Shown here: piece after piece, positions 35,980-44,305 of the stretch
Layout of the letters: the number at the start of each line of letters is the position of its first letter
Numbering within the stretch: position 1 is the stretch's first letter
Origin: Kitasatospora sp. NBC_00240
Lineage (GTDB): Bacteria; Actinomycetota; Actinomycetes; Streptomycetales; Streptomycetaceae
Reading direction: 5' to 3'
Length of the DNA: 64,000 nt
Assembly (NCBI RefSeq): GCF_026342405.1
Contig: NZ_JAPEMU010000001.1
Span: 434,001 to 498,000 of the forward strand
The notes under the pieces: model-generated
What the model was told of the DNA's origin: nothing
The model's database searches: none
What the model saw: the letters and a program-made list of their open reading frames with translations, nothing else
Translations under genes and position numbers: made by a program

Positions 35980-36649
35980 CGTCGGCCGCCAGCCGGTAGC
36001 CGGCGCCGCGGACGGTCTGCACGGCGGCTCGTCCGAAGGGCGTGTCGATCTTGCGCCGGAGGGCGCTGATGTGGACCTCGACGGTGTTGGGGTCGCCGTC
36101 GGGCCCGCTGTCCCAGACCTCGTCGAGGATCTCGCGCTTGGGGACGGCTTCGCCGGCCCGGCGGGCGAGGTGGTCCAGCAGCGCGAACTCGCGGGGTGTC
36201 AGCGCGATCGCGGCGCCGGCGCGGGCGCAGGTGCGGGCGGCTGAGTCGATCACGAGGTCGCCGAGGACGGTCCGCCGGGGGGCGCGGCTGCCGATCCGAC
36301 GGGCCAGCGCCTTGAGGCGGGCGACCAGGACGACGAAGGAGAACGGCTTGGACAGGTAGTCGTCGGCGCCGGTGTCCAGCGCCTCGGCCTCGTCCCACTC
36401 GCCGTCCTTCGCGGTGAGCATCAGGATGCCGACGTCGCTGCCGGCCGCCCGCAGCCGCGAGCACACCCGGTACCCGTTGAGGCCGGGCAGCATGATGTCG
36501 AGCACCACCACGTCGTACGGGTGGTCGGTGGCCTTGGCCAGGCCGGACAGGCCGTCGTGGGCCACGTCGACGGTGAAGCCCTCGGCCGTCAGCCCGTGCT
36601 GCAGCGCCAGGGCCAGTCGGCGCTCGTCCTCCACCACCAGTACTCGCAT
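35972..36649 (-). CDS. OmpR/PhoB-family response regulator
   Basis: A 225-residue regulator. The receiver domain has the acidic pair VVEDE, the phospho-acceptor Asp in VVLDIMLPG and the Lys in LSKPFSF. The winged-helix DNA-binding domain begins near 130 (ALTPREFALLDHLARR) and ends TVRGAGYRL. ATG 36649 gives the canonical MRVLVVEDE start. It precedes and overlaps the kinase gene. Three GTCTTCAG copies just upstream (36692-36718) are its likely binding sites. Confidence 0.93.
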   Translation of the reverse strand: MRVLVVEDERRLALALQHGLTAEGFTVDVAHDGLSGLAKATDHPYDVVVLDIMLPGLNGYRVCSRLRAAGSDVGILMLTAKDGEWDEAEALDTGADDYLSKPFSFVVLVARLKALARRIGSRAPRRTVLGDLVIDSAARTCARAGAAIALTPREFALLDHLARRAGEAVPKREILDEVWDSGPDGDPNTVEVHISALRRKIDTPFGRAAVQTVRGAGYRLAADGG

Positions 36650-36691
36650 ACCCACCAGGGTGGCAGGTCACCGCGCCGGGAAGCTGAAGGC

Positions 36692-36718
36692 GTCTTCAGG
36701 TCTTCAGCGGGTCTTCAG
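36692..36718. promoter_or_regulatory. Triple GTCTTCAG direct repeat in the regulator/PepSY divergent promoter region
   Basis: Perfect GTCTTCAG copies start at 36692, 36700 and 36711. The last two are 11 bp apart, one helical turn, the usual spacing for OmpR/PhoB dimers. An inverted CTGAAG lies at 36684-36689. The site is between the regulator gene (-) and the PepSY gene (+), so it may control both. Confidence 0.6.
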
Positions 36719-36788
36719 CAACGCCCGTCCATGCTGGCCGTGTCGCCCGGGGAAGGCCCGGGCCTTGCCGGAGATCGGGGTGGGTGGC

Positions 36789-37352
36789 GTGAGCGAGCCC
36801 GTTGGCGTCGGGGAACCGCAGGAGCAGCCGGGCGCGAAGCGTCCGGGTAAGGGGCGCGCGGGCCGGTGGGTGCGCGGCCGGTCGGCGCGCTGGGTCGCGG
36901 CCGGTGCGGCGGTGGTGGTGATCGGCGGCGGCGCGGCCGCGGCGGCGATCCACCACGAGGAGGAGGGCCGCGGCGACCACCGGGTGTCGGCCGCGGGCGA
37001 CCGCGAGCGGTTCGACGGCCGGTCGGCGCACCAGGGCCGGGACGGCGAGCGGGCCGACGGCCGCGCCGGGCAGCGGGCGGACGGCCCGAACACACTCGGC
37101 GGACGGCAGGCGGACGGCCTCGACGCGAAGGCCGCACCGGCGCCGCTGCCGTCCCTCGGGGCGGCGGACGCGGTGGCGAAGGCCTCCGCCGCGGTCGCCG
37201 ACGGCCGGGTCGAGTCGCTGACCGCGGTCGCGGAGCAGGGCGGCGGCCGGGCCTGGCGGGCCGTGGTCGTCGGGCCGGACGGGGTCCGGCACGTGGTGAC
37301 CGTGGACGGCGCGAGCGGCACGGTGACCGGCAACACCGTCCTCGGCGGCTGA
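36789..37352 (+). CDS. PepSY-domain membrane-anchored protein
   Basis: A 187-residue protein with a short basic cytosolic N-terminus, one transmembrane helix (WVAAGAAVVVIGGGAAAAAI), a long charged Gly/Asp/Arg linker and a C-terminal PepSY domain (AVAKASAAVADGRVESLTAV, VTVDGASGTVTG). The GTG start at 36789 is used. It is divergent from the response regulator across the GTCTTCAG repeats. PepSY proteins are frequent targets or modulators of such two-component systems. Confidence 0.8.
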   Translation: MSEPVGVGEPQEQPGAKRPGKGRAGRWVRGRSARWVAAGAAVVVIGGGAAAAAIHHEEEGRGDHRVSAAGDRERFDGRSAHQGRDGERADGRAGQRADGPNTLGGRQADGLDAKAAPAPLPSLGAADAVAKASAAVADGRVESLTAVAEQGGGRAWRAVVVGPDGVRHVVTVDGASGTVTGNTVLGG

Positions 37353-37569
37353 CCCGGCGGGCGGGCCCGGCAGGGCCGCCCCGGAGCGGCGGCGCGCGGG
37401 AGGCCACGCTGCCCCGGGTCGTCGGGATCCCGCCGTCGGCCCCGGCGGCGGCGTTCCCCGGTAGGGGCCGTCCGGCCGCTCCTCCCGGCGCCCGCCCGTC
37501 CTCCCGGTGCCCGCCCGTCCTCCCGTCGGCCCCGGGCCGCACCCCATCCCAAGGAAAGGCGCAGACACG

Positions 37570-38217
37570 ATGAACCTCTCGTCCAGCCTGCTGGCCGTCA
37601 ACCCGCTGGACGCGGGATCACTGCTCGGCGCGTTCGGCGCGCTGGGCATCGCCGTGGTCCTGTTCGCGGAGACCGGCCTGCTGGTCGGCTTCTTCCTGCC
37701 CGGCGATTCACTGCTGTTCACCGCGGGCCTGCTGTGCACCACCGGTTCGGGCAGCGGGCCCCACCTCGACCTCGCCCAGGTGCTCGCCGCGGCCGCCGTC
37801 GGCGCCCTCGCCGGCGCCCAGGTCGGCTACCTCCTCGGCCGCCGGGGCGGCCGGGCACTGCTCGCCCGCTCCCGCAACAAGCACCTCCACGAGGGCGCCG
37901 TGCGCGCCGAGGAGCTGCTGGACCGCTACGGGCACGGCAAGGCCGTCGTGCTGGCCCGCTTCGTGCCCGTCGTACGGACCGTCCTGAACCCGCTGGCCGG
38001 GGCGCTCGGTGTGGGCGCGCGGACCTTCACCCTCTGGCAGGTCGTCGGCGGCCTCGTCTGGACCTTCGGCCTGGTCCTCGCCGGCTTCGGGCTCGGCTCC
38101 TCGGTGCCGAACGTGGACCGGTACCTGCTGCCGATCGTCGCCCTGGTCGTCGCGGTGTCGCTGCTGCCGCTGGCGCTGGAGCTGCTGCGCTCCCGCCGTC
38201 GGGCGAGGGCGCGATGA
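37570..38217 (+). CDS. DedA/SNARE-associated family membrane protein
   Basis: A 215-residue membrane protein. The ATG at 37570 follows AAGGAAAGG. Landmarks are ETGLLVGFFLPGDSLLF near residue 37, GAQVGYLLGRRGG and FVPVVRTVLNPLAGAL (conserved Arg and Pro of the family). DedA proteins are implicated in lipid flipping or undecaprenyl-phosphate recycling. It overlaps the PAP2 phosphatase gene by 4 bp, which fits a shared role in undecaprenyl or phosphatidate metabolism. Confidence 0.9.
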   Translation: MNLSSSLLAVNPLDAGSLLGAFGALGIAVVLFAETGLLVGFFLPGDSLLFTAGLLCTTGSGSGPHLDLAQVLAAAAVGALAGAQVGYLLGRRGGRALLARSRNKHLHEGAVRAEELLDRYGHGKAVVLARFVPVVRTVLNPLAGALGVGARTFTLWQVVGGLVWTFGLVLAGFGLGSSVPNVDRYLLPIVALVVAVSLLPLALELLRSRRRARAR

Positions 38218-38831
38218 CGGCCGGCCCGGTCCGCCTCGCCTTCGACGGCCGCGGCGTCGACGGCGGCCTGTACCTGACCGTGGACCACTGGGCGCAGCAC
38301 CTGCCGCCCGTGCTGCGGAGCGCGGTCGCGGCGTTCTCCGCCTACGGCCTGGGCCTGCTGGCGGTGCTGATGCTCGCGGCGTGGTGGCGCGCCCGCCGCG
38401 GCGACGGGACGGCGATGGCCCGGGCGCTGGCCGTGCCGCTCTGCGTGGTCGCGGCGTTCGCGGCCGACACCCTGCTCAAGGAAGTCCTGCGGGAGCCCCG
38501 GCCCTGCCAGGTACTGCCTGCCGCGCCGACCCTGGAGGCCTGTCCGGTGCCGGGCGACTGGTCGCTGCCGAGCAACCACACCGTCATCGTGTTCGCCGGC
38601 GCGGCCGCGCTGTGGCTGGTGGACCGCCGCATCGGGGCACTGGCCCTCGTCCTGGCCGCGGCCATGGGCGTCTCCCGGGTGCTGGTCGGCGTGCACTACC
38701 CGCACGACGTGGCGCTGGGCGCGGTGGTCGGCGTCGCCGCCGGCTACGGCCTCGGCCGGCTGGCCGGGTACGGCGGGGGCCTGGTGGACCGCGTCCGCTC
38801 GGGCCCGCTGCACCGGTGGCTGGCCACCTGA
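38214..38831 (+). CDS. PAP2-family membrane phosphatase
   Basis: A 205-residue membrane phosphatase. The three PAP2 motifs are complete: KEVLREPRP, LPSNHTV and SRVLVGVHYPHDV. About five helices surround the active site, which would face outside. Substrates are likely undecaprenyl pyrophosphate or phosphatidate. The ATG overlaps the DedA stop (ATGA), so the two are co-translated. Confidence 0.9.
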   Translation: MTAGPVRLAFDGRGVDGGLYLTVDHWAQHLPPVLRSAVAAFSAYGLGLLAVLMLAAWWRARRGDGTAMARALAVPLCVVAAFAADTLLKEVLREPRPCQVLPAAPTLEACPVPGDWSLPSNHTVIVFAGAAALWLVDRRIGALALVLAAAMGVSRVLVGVHYPHDVALGAVVGVAAGYGLGRLAGYGGGLVDRVRSGPLHRWLAT

Positions 38832-38860
38832 CACCCGTCGCGGTCGCCGACGCCGACGGC

Positions 38861-38888
38861 CGTCGGCCGTCGGCCGTCGGCCGTCGGC
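38861..38888. repeat. Heptamer repeat (CGTCGGC)x4
   Basis: Four perfect tandem CGTCGGC units directly after the PAP2 stop codon. Noncoding; no function assigned. Confidence 0.85.
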
Positions 38889-38957
38889 TGCGCCAGGCGG
38901 CCCCGGCGTTCACGCAGAGGCCCGTCGGCCGGCGCCCCACGCCCGGCCGACGTAGCG

Positions 38958-38995
38958 CCGAAGTCCCGCACTTTCCCCGGAGTGCGGGACTTCGG
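38958..38995. terminator. Perfect 15-bp bidirectional terminator hairpin
   Basis: CCGAAGTCCCGCACT (38958-38972), an 8-nt loop and its exact complement (38981-38995). It sits between the convergent PAP2 (+) and NarL-type regulator (-) genes. It is one of the two strongest stems in the window. Confidence 0.85.
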
Positions 38996-39055
38996 TCGTA
39001 CCCGGCCGGGCCGCAGGCGTCGGAGCCGTCGTGCGGCTTCCTTGCCCCGAGCCGC

Positions 39056-39730
39056 TCAGCCGGGCGGGCTCGGCCGGGTCAGCCCCAGGTCGTAGGCGAA
39101 GATCACGGCCTGTACGCGGTCCCTGGCCCCGATCTTCGCCAGCACCCGGCCGACGTGGGTCTTCACCGTCGACTCGGACAGCACCAGGCGCCGGGCGATC
39201 TCGCCGTTGGTCCAGCCCCGCCCGACGGCGACCAGGATCTCCCGCTCACGGTCGGTCAGGGCGGCGATCCGCGGGTCCTCGGCGGCGCCGCCGGGCGGCT
39301 GCCCGGGCAGGTGGCGGGCATAGGCGTCGAGCAGCCGCCGGGTCACCGCGGGGGCCACCACGGCGTCCCCCTCCGCCACCGCGCGGATCCCCGCCAGCAG
39401 TTCCTCGGGGCGGGCGTCCTTGAGCAGGAATCCGCTGGCTCCGGCGCGCAGCGCGGCATGGGCGTACTCGTCGAGGTCGAAGGTGGTCAGCACGAGGACG
39501 CGCGAGCGCCCGCCGGCGGCGACGATCAGCCGGGTGGCCTCGATGCCGTCCATCCCGGGCATCCGGATGTCCATCAGCACCACGTCGGGCCGCAGGTGCG
39601 CGGCGAGCCGCACCGCCTCGGCCCCGTGCCCGGCCTCGCCGACCACGGCGGTGCCCGGCTGGCTCTCCAGCAGCATCCGGAAGCCGTACCGCTGCAAGGG
39701 CTGGTCGTCCACGATCAGGACCGTGGTCAC
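39056..39730 (-). CDS. NarL/FixJ-family response regulator
   Basis: A 224-residue regulator. Receiver: LIVDDQPLQRYGF, phospho-acceptor in VVLMDIRMPGMDG, Lys in LLKDARPEE. The LuxR helix-turn-helix is LTDREREILVAVGRGWTNGE to VKTHVGRVLAKIG. The GTG at 39730 overlaps the kinase stop (GTGA). It is the output of the kinase at 39727-41268 and may control the neighbouring ABC exporter (41399-43182). Confidence 0.93.
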   Translation of the reverse strand: MTTVLIVDDQPLQRYGFRMLLESQPGTAVVGEAGHGAEAVRLAAHLRPDVVLMDIRMPGMDGIEATRLIVAAGGRSRVLVLTTFDLDEYAHAALRAGASGFLLKDARPEELLAGIRAVAEGDAVVAPAVTRRLLDAYARHLPGQPPGGAAEDPRIAALTDREREILVAVGRGWTNGEIARRLVLSESTVKTHVGRVLAKIGARDRVQAVIFAYDLGLTRPSPPG

Positions 39731-41268
39731 GCCGGACCACCCACCGCGTCGAGGCCGGGCGAGAGATCGGGACCGGGCACGAGGTCGGGATCGGGCGAGA
39801 GGCCGAGATCGGGCACGAGGTCGGGACCGGGCACGAGGTCGGAATCGGGCGAGAGGTCGGAATCGGGCGAGAGGTCGAGATCGGGCGAGAGGTCGAGATC
39901 GGCCAGCACGGACCATCCCCGGCCCGGTCCGGGGCCGGCGGCGACGCTGCCGCCGTACAGCGCGGCGCGCTCACGCATCCCGGCGAGCCCGTGCCCTTCG
40001 CCGGGCGAACCGGGTCCGGCGGATCCGCCGGGCGGCCCGCTGTCGTCCACCCGGACCCTGAGCCGGGCGCCGTCGGCCGCCACCGTGACGCGCGCCCGGG
40101 TCGCCGGGCCCGCGTGCTTGAGCGAGTTGGTGAGTGCCTCCTGCACGATCCGGTAGGCCATCAGCTGCACCCCGCGGTCGAGCCCGTCCAGGTCACCCTC
40201 GGAACTGTAGACGACCTCCGGTCCGGCGGCCCGGATCCGCGCGCACAGCCCGTCGAGGTCGGCGACGCCCGGCTGCGGGTTCAGCTCCGGGCCGCCGTCG
40301 CCGCGCACCCGCAGCAGGCCGAGCATCCGCCGCAGCTCGCCCAGGGCCTGGCGCCCGGCGTCGCCGATCAGCACCAGCGCCTCCCGGCCCCGTTCCGGCG
40401 AGGCCTCGGCGGCGTACGCGCCACCGTCCGCGAGGGTGATGATCACGGACAGGTTGTGGCCGATGATGTCGTGCATCTCCCGGGCCACCCGGGTGCGCTC
40501 GGTCGCGGCGGCCAGCCGGCTGCGCTGGTCCCGCTCGATCTCCAACCGGGCCGCACGCTCCCGCAACCCGGCGAGCTGCGCCCGGCGGACCCGGACCGCG
40601 ATGCCCAGGGCGACGGCCGCCGTCGCCGCACTGAACAGGAAGAACAGGGCGTCCCAGACGGACACCGCGGCGGAGAGCCGGACGGCCACCACGCCCATGG
40701 CGCCGGCCACCGCCGCGCACGCCCAGGCCAGGTGCCGCAGCCGTCCGTGCAGGGCCAGGCTGTACAGGGCGACGAGCAGCGCCACGTCCGCGCGGAGCGC
40801 CGTGCCGGCGGCCCACTGCAGCGTGAACACCGCGATGACCGCCGCACACGCCGCGGTCGGCCGGCGGCGCCGCCACAGCAGTGGCAGCAGCAGGCCCACC
40901 TGGAGGGTGATCATCACCGCCGGGGGGAGCCGGGTGAAGGCGATCCGGTGCTCGCGCGGGCCCTCGCCGCCGTGCACCAGGTCGGGGAGGCAGAACACCA
41001 GGAAGATCACGGCGACCACCGCGGCGTCGAGGATCCACGGGTGGGCGCGGTCCAGTTGCCGTAGGCGCTGGCCCGCGCGCGCCAGGTGGACGAGGAACGG
41101 GTGCCCCGAGAGCGGGTCGCCGCCCCCGGCCGGTTCGGCGGCCGTTCCGGGAGCGGGGGCCGGCGCGGTGGCCGTGGCGAGGGCGGCGGCCGGCGCGGTG
41201 GCCGTTCCGGGAGCGGGGGCCGGCGCGGGGCCGGGGCCGGCGGTGTCCTGGTGGTGCACGGGTCTCAC
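39727..41268 (-). CDS. NarL-type system sensor histidine kinase with repeat tail
   Basis: A 513-residue kinase. An Ala/Pro/Thr-rich N-terminal stretch (about 1-50) precedes four to six transmembrane helices. The HisKA_3 dimerisation box is VAREMHDIIGHNLSVIITLA, and the ATPase domain has VQEALTNSLKHAG and GHGLAGMRERAALYGG. After the domain end (WSVLADL) a tail of hexapeptide-type repeats (DLSPDS, DLVPGP) extends about 55 residues. The GTG start at 41268 follows GGACAG. The tail is unusual for the family. Confidence 0.9.
   Translation of the reverse strand: MRPVHHQDTAGPGPAPAPAPGTATAPAAALATATAPAPAPGTAAEPAGGGDPLSGHPFLVHLARAGQRLRQLDRAHPWILDAAVVAVIFLVFCLPDLVHGGEGPREHRIAFTRLPPAVMITLQVGLLLPLLWRRRRPTAACAAVIAVFTLQWAAGTALRADVALLVALYSLALHGRLRHLAWACAAVAGAMGVVAVRLSAAVSVWDALFFLFSAATAAVALGIAVRVRRAQLAGLRERAARLEIERDQRSRLAAATERTRVAREMHDIIGHNLSVIITLADGGAYAAEASPERGREALVLIGDAGRQALGELRRMLGLLRVRGDGGPELNPQPGVADLDGLCARIRAAGPEVVYSSEGDLDGLDRGVQLMAYRIVQEALTNSLKHAGPATRARVTVAADGARLRVRVDDSGPPGGSAGPGSPGEGHGLAGMRERAALYGGSVAAGPGPGRGWSVLADLDLSPDLDLSPDSDLSPDSDLVPGPDLVPDLGLSPDPDLVPGPDLSPGLDAVGGPA
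39745..39905 (-). repeat. Degenerate 18-bp in-frame repeats coding an acidic kinase tail
   Basis: Units based on GATCTCGACCTCTCGCCC recur about nine times in frame and encode Asp-Leu-(Ser/Val)-Pro-(Asp/Gly)-x. They lie at the extreme C-terminus of the kinase gene, next to the regulator start. Copy number could vary without frame loss. Confidence 0.75.
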
Positions 41269-41297
41269 CTGTCCGTCGTGGTCGGGGGAACGGCCGT

Positions 41298-41326
41298 CGC
41301 GGCGCCCACCGAAACGGGGCGCCGCG
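41298..41326 (-). terminator. Hairpin after the ABC exporter operon
   Basis: Perfect 10-bp arms CGCGGCGCCC (41298-41307) and GGGCGCCGCG (41317-41326) with a 9-nt loop, just beyond the permease stop at 41399 and before the kinase start. Confidence 0.6.
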
Positions 41327-41398
41327 AGGCAGGGAGAGGCTGGCGGAAAGGGTGGGGCCGGCAGGAAAGGTGGAGCGGGAGGGACGGGCGGCTGCGGC

Positions 41399-42247
41399 TC
41401 AGGCGTCGGTGCGCACCAGGCGGACGGCCGCACCGGCCAGCACGGCCACCGTCCACAGGGCGAAGACCAGCAGACCCGCCGTCGGGGACAGTGTGGTCGC
41501 GTCGTGCTGCAGGGCGAACATCGCCTCACCGGCGTGGCTCGGCAGGTAGGGGCTGATGCCGTCCTGCCAGGAACTCGGCAGCAGCGAGACCAGGCCGGGG
41601 ACGAGCATCAACGACGCCACCAGCACCGAGATGCCGCCAGCCACCGACCGCATCAGGGCACCCAGCGCGACGCCGATCACCCCGACCAGCCCCAGGTAGA
41701 GGCCGGCCCCCAGCAGGCTGCGGACCACGCCCGCGTCGGAGATCGTCATCGCGGCCCGGGTCCCGGCGAGGATGCGGCTGTCGGCGAGGAAGGCGACGAA
41801 CACCCCGACCGTACCGAGCACCAGCGCGACCGCACCGTACACGGCGGCCTTCGACCAGAGCACCGGCAGCCGGCGCGGCACCGCGGCCAGGGTCGAGCGG
41901 ATCATGCCGGTCGAGTACTCGCCGGCGGCGACCAGGACACCGAGGACGCCCAGCGCCAGCTGCGCGAAGTTGGTGCCGAACAGCGAGAGGCCGAGGGTGG
42001 TGGCGGCGGCGAAATCGCGCTCCATCGGCCGGCCGGAGGTGACCCGCGACTTGAACTGGTAGGCCGCGATCAGGCCGAACGCGACCAGGAAGAGCAGGCC
42101 CAGGCCGAGGGTGATCCAGGTGGATCGCAGCGACCACATCTTGGCCCACTCGGAGTGCAGCACGCGCACTCCGGTCACCTTGTAGACCGGGCGGGCCGGC
42201 CGCTCGGTGGTGGGCCCGGGCGCCTGGCTCGGTGCGACGGTGCTCAT
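41399..42247 (-). CDS. ABC-2-type transporter permease
   Basis: A 282-residue membrane protein with six helices. The N-terminal VTGVRVLHSEWAKMWSLRST is typical of ABC-2 permeases that export drugs, lantibiotics or lipids. It overlaps its ATPase gene by 4 bp. Being next to a NarL-type two-component system, it resembles antibiotic- or envelope-stress-induced exporters; the substrate is unknown. Confidence 0.9.
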   Translation of the reverse strand: MSTVAPSQAPGPTTERPARPVYKVTGVRVLHSEWAKMWSLRSTWITLGLGLLFLVAFGLIAAYQFKSRVTSGRPMERDFAAATTLGLSLFGTNFAQLALGVLGVLVAAGEYSTGMIRSTLAAVPRRLPVLWSKAAVYGAVALVLGTVGVFVAFLADSRILAGTRAAMTISDAGVVRSLLGAGLYLGLVGVIGVALGALMRSVAGGISVLVASLMLVPGLVSLLPSSWQDGISPYLPSHAGEAMFALQHDATTLSPTAGLLVFALWTVAVLAGAAVRLVRTDA

Positions 42248-43182
42248 GCGGCACGCTCCTGGGATTCGATGCCGGTGGTGGAGCCGTGGTACTCCACGGC
42301 GTCCCGGGTCAGGTCCATGAACGCCTCCTCCAGGGAGACCGTACGGGTGGCCAGCTCGAACAGGGCGATCCCGTGCTCGGCGGCCGTGAGACCGATCGCC
42401 CGCGCCGTCAGGCCGGTGACCAGGAGCTCCTCGGAGCTGGCCTGGCCGGTGACCTCCACGCCCGGTCCGGCCAGGGCCTCGCGCAGGCGGGCCGGGTCGG
42501 CCGTGGCCACCTTCACCACGTCGCCGCCGGCCTGGCGGACCAGCTCCCGCACGGTGGTGTCGGCCAGCAGGCGGCCGCGCCCGACCACGATCAGGTGGTC
42601 CGCGACCAGCGCGACCTCACTCATCAGGTGCGAGGAGACGAAGACCGTCCGGCCGTCGGCGGCGAGCCCGGTCAGCAGGTTGCGGATCCACCGGACGCCC
42701 TCCGGGTCGAGCCCGTTGACCGGCTCGTCCAGCATCACGGTGGCCGGGTCGCCCAGCAGCGCCGCCGCGATGCCCAGCCGCTGGCCCATGCCCAGCGAGA
42801 ACGCGCCGGCGCGCTTGCCCGCGACGGACTGCAGGCCGGTGAGCTCGACGACCTCGTCGACGCGGCGGCGCGGGATGCCGTGGGTGTGCGCCAGTGCCAT
42901 CAGATGGTTGAAGGCCGACCGGCCGGGGTGGATCGACTTGGCCTCCAGCAGCGCCCCGACCTCCTGGAGCGGCGCGGCGTGCCCGGCGTAGCGGCGGCCG
43001 TTGACCCGCACCGAGCCACTGGTGGGCGCGTCCAGACCGACGATCATCCGCATGGTGGTGGACTTGCCGGCGCCGTTCGGCCCCAGGAAGCCGGTGACCG
43101 TCCCCGGCCGGACGGTGAAGTCCAGGCCGTCGACCGCGGTCTTCTCGCCGTACCGCTTCGTCAGCTGGTGTGCCTCGATCAT
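42244..43182 (-). CDS. ABC exporter ATPase (CcmA/DRI1 type)
   Basis: A 312-residue ATPase. Walker A GPNGAGKST, signature FSLGMGQRLGIAAALLG, Walker B VMLDEPVNGLDPEG and H-loop VFVSSHLMSEV are intact. The C-terminal ~90 residues are the regulatory extension common in this exporter subfamily. It pairs with the overlapping permease at 41399-42247. A perfect 18-bp palindrome (43293-43310) lies about 110 bp upstream of the start and may be its operator. Confidence 0.92.
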   Translation of the reverse strand: MIEAHQLTKRYGEKTAVDGLDFTVRPGTVTGFLGPNGAGKSTTMRMIVGLDAPTSGSVRVNGRRYAGHAAPLQEVGALLEAKSIHPGRSAFNHLMALAHTHGIPRRRVDEVVELTGLQSVAGKRAGAFSLGMGQRLGIAAALLGDPATVMLDEPVNGLDPEGVRWIRNLLTGLAADGRTVFVSSHLMSEVALVADHLIVVGRGRLLADTTVRELVRQAGGDVVKVATADPARLREALAGPGVEVTGQASSEELLVTGLTARAIGLTAAEHGIALFELATRTVSLEEAFMDLTRDAVEYHGSTTGIESQERAA

Positions 43183-43292
43183 CGGTCACCCCTACGTCCT
43201 CGGGGGCCGGACCGTCCCGACCGCCTCACCGGCAACGCTAGGTCCGACGGCGGCCCGAACCGTGGTACCCCGGGCTGATCATCGCGCGGCGC

Positions 43293-43310
43293 GTGGTACC
43301 GCGGTACCAC
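43293..43310. promoter_or_regulatory. Perfect 18-bp palindrome upstream of the ABC exporter operon
   Basis: GTGGTACCGCGGTACCAC, fully symmetric, with an additional half-site GTGGTACC at 43262-43269 in the same orientation, 31 bp away (about three turns). It is a candidate operator for the exporter genes, perhaps bound by the NarL-type regulator or by an unlinked repressor. Confidence 0.6.
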
Positions 43311-43412
43311 CGGCGGGCCGGGGCCGGGGGCATGCATGCCCGGGGGCGATCCCGCGCACGGGTCGGCCGACTGCCGCACACCGTGCCGGACGGCGGCGCG
43401 GCCCGCGCGTGG

Positions 43413-43774
43413 TCACCACACGGTGGGACTGCGGCGTTCGACCAGGAGGACGTCGCGCCACCGGCCGTGGTGCCTGCCGATCCGCTCGCGGGTGCCGATC
43501 ACCCGGAACCCGGCCCGGGTGTGCAGGGCAAGGCTGGCGGTGTTCTCGGGAAAGATCCCGGACTGGATGGTCCAGATCCCCGCGGCCTCCGTGGACGCGA
43601 CCAGCGCGGCGAGGAGGGCGGCGACGACCCCTCGGCCCCGGGCACCGGGGTGGACGTGGACCGAGTGCTCGACGACGCCGGCGTACGCGCACCGGTCCGC
43701 GACCCGGGTGACGGCGGCCCAGCCGAGGACCCGCCCGGTTGCGTCGAGGGCGACCGGCCCGACGAACTCGACAG
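43413..43774 (-). pseudogene. 5'-deleted GNAT acetyltransferase, ArsN/phosphinothricin-type
   Basis: The minus-strand frame ending at 43413 encodes the C-terminal ~120 residues of a phosphinothricin/arsinothricin N-acetyltransferase-like enzyme: GRVLGWAAVTRV, EHSVHVHPGARGRGVVAALL (acetyl-CoA loop), GIFPENTASLALHTRAGFRV and ERRSPTVW. The first ~50 residues of the family are absent. In this frame no start codon exists before the homology. A GTG overlapping the arsR stop opens a different frame, so the gene appears deleted and frameshifted. When intact it would detoxify arsinothricin or phosphinothricin. Confidence 0.75.
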
Positions 43775-43830
43775 CGTCCGGCGACCCAGGGGGTGTGCCG
43801 GGACGGGGGTCGACGCCGGAGCAGGATCCG

Positions 43831-44208
43831 TCACCGGGAGCCTCCCGCCCGGGCGGGGGCGTCCAGCAGCGAGGAGAGCCTGGCCAGCGCGGCCGGCAGC
43901 ACCCAGTAGTAGACCCAGGTCCCGCGCCGCTCGGAGCCGACCAGGCCGGCCTGGCGCAGCACCTTCAGGTGGTGGGAGATCGTCGGCTGGGACACGTCGA
44001 AGGGACCGGTCAGGTCGCAGACGCAGGCCTCGCCGCCTTCGTGGGAGGCGATCAGGGACAGCAGCCGGAGCCGCACCGGGTCGGACAGCGCCTTGAACAT
44101 CTTCGCCATGTCGACGGCGGCTTCCTCGCCCAGCGGCTGGCGCACCATCGGCGAGCAGCACGCCGCCGGGTCGTCCTGGCCGAGTACCGGCAGTTCCAAA
44201 TTCGACAT
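43831..44208 (-). CDS. arsR: ArsR-family arsenic-responsive repressor
   Basis: A 125-residue winged-helix repressor. Cys pairs at the N-terminus (ACCSP) and in ACVCDLTG give the arsenite-binding thiols. The recognition helix is SQPTISHHLKVLRQAGLV, followed by the wing RRGTWVYYW. The ATG at 44208 gives the usual MSNLE start; an in-frame start at 44253 would overlap the operator. It is divergent from arsI with a palindrome between them (44252-44271), so both genes are presumably induced by trivalent arsenicals. Confidence 0.92.
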   Translation of the reverse strand: MSNLELPVLGQDDPAACCSPMVRQPLGEEAAVDMAKMFKALSDPVRLRLLSLIASHEGGEACVCDLTGPFDVSQPTISHHLKVLRQAGLVGSERRGTWVYYWVLPAALARLSSLLDAPARAGGSR

Positions 44209-44251
44209 GCGTCTATGTTGACAGTCATCTATGTGGGTGACAACCTCGGCC

Positions 44252-44271
44252 ATATCGACAGCCGTCGATAT
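44252..44271. promoter_or_regulatory. ArsR operator candidate
   Basis: ATATCGACAGCCGTCGATAT: perfect 8-bp arms with a 4-bp centre, 34 bp before the arsI start and 44 bp before the arsR start. Its AT-ended GATAT/ATATC arms match ArsR-type operators in actinobacteria. Confidence 0.7.
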
Positions 44272-44305
44272 AAGCCCGGATCAACCGGATCAAGGGGAGA
44301 CCGCC

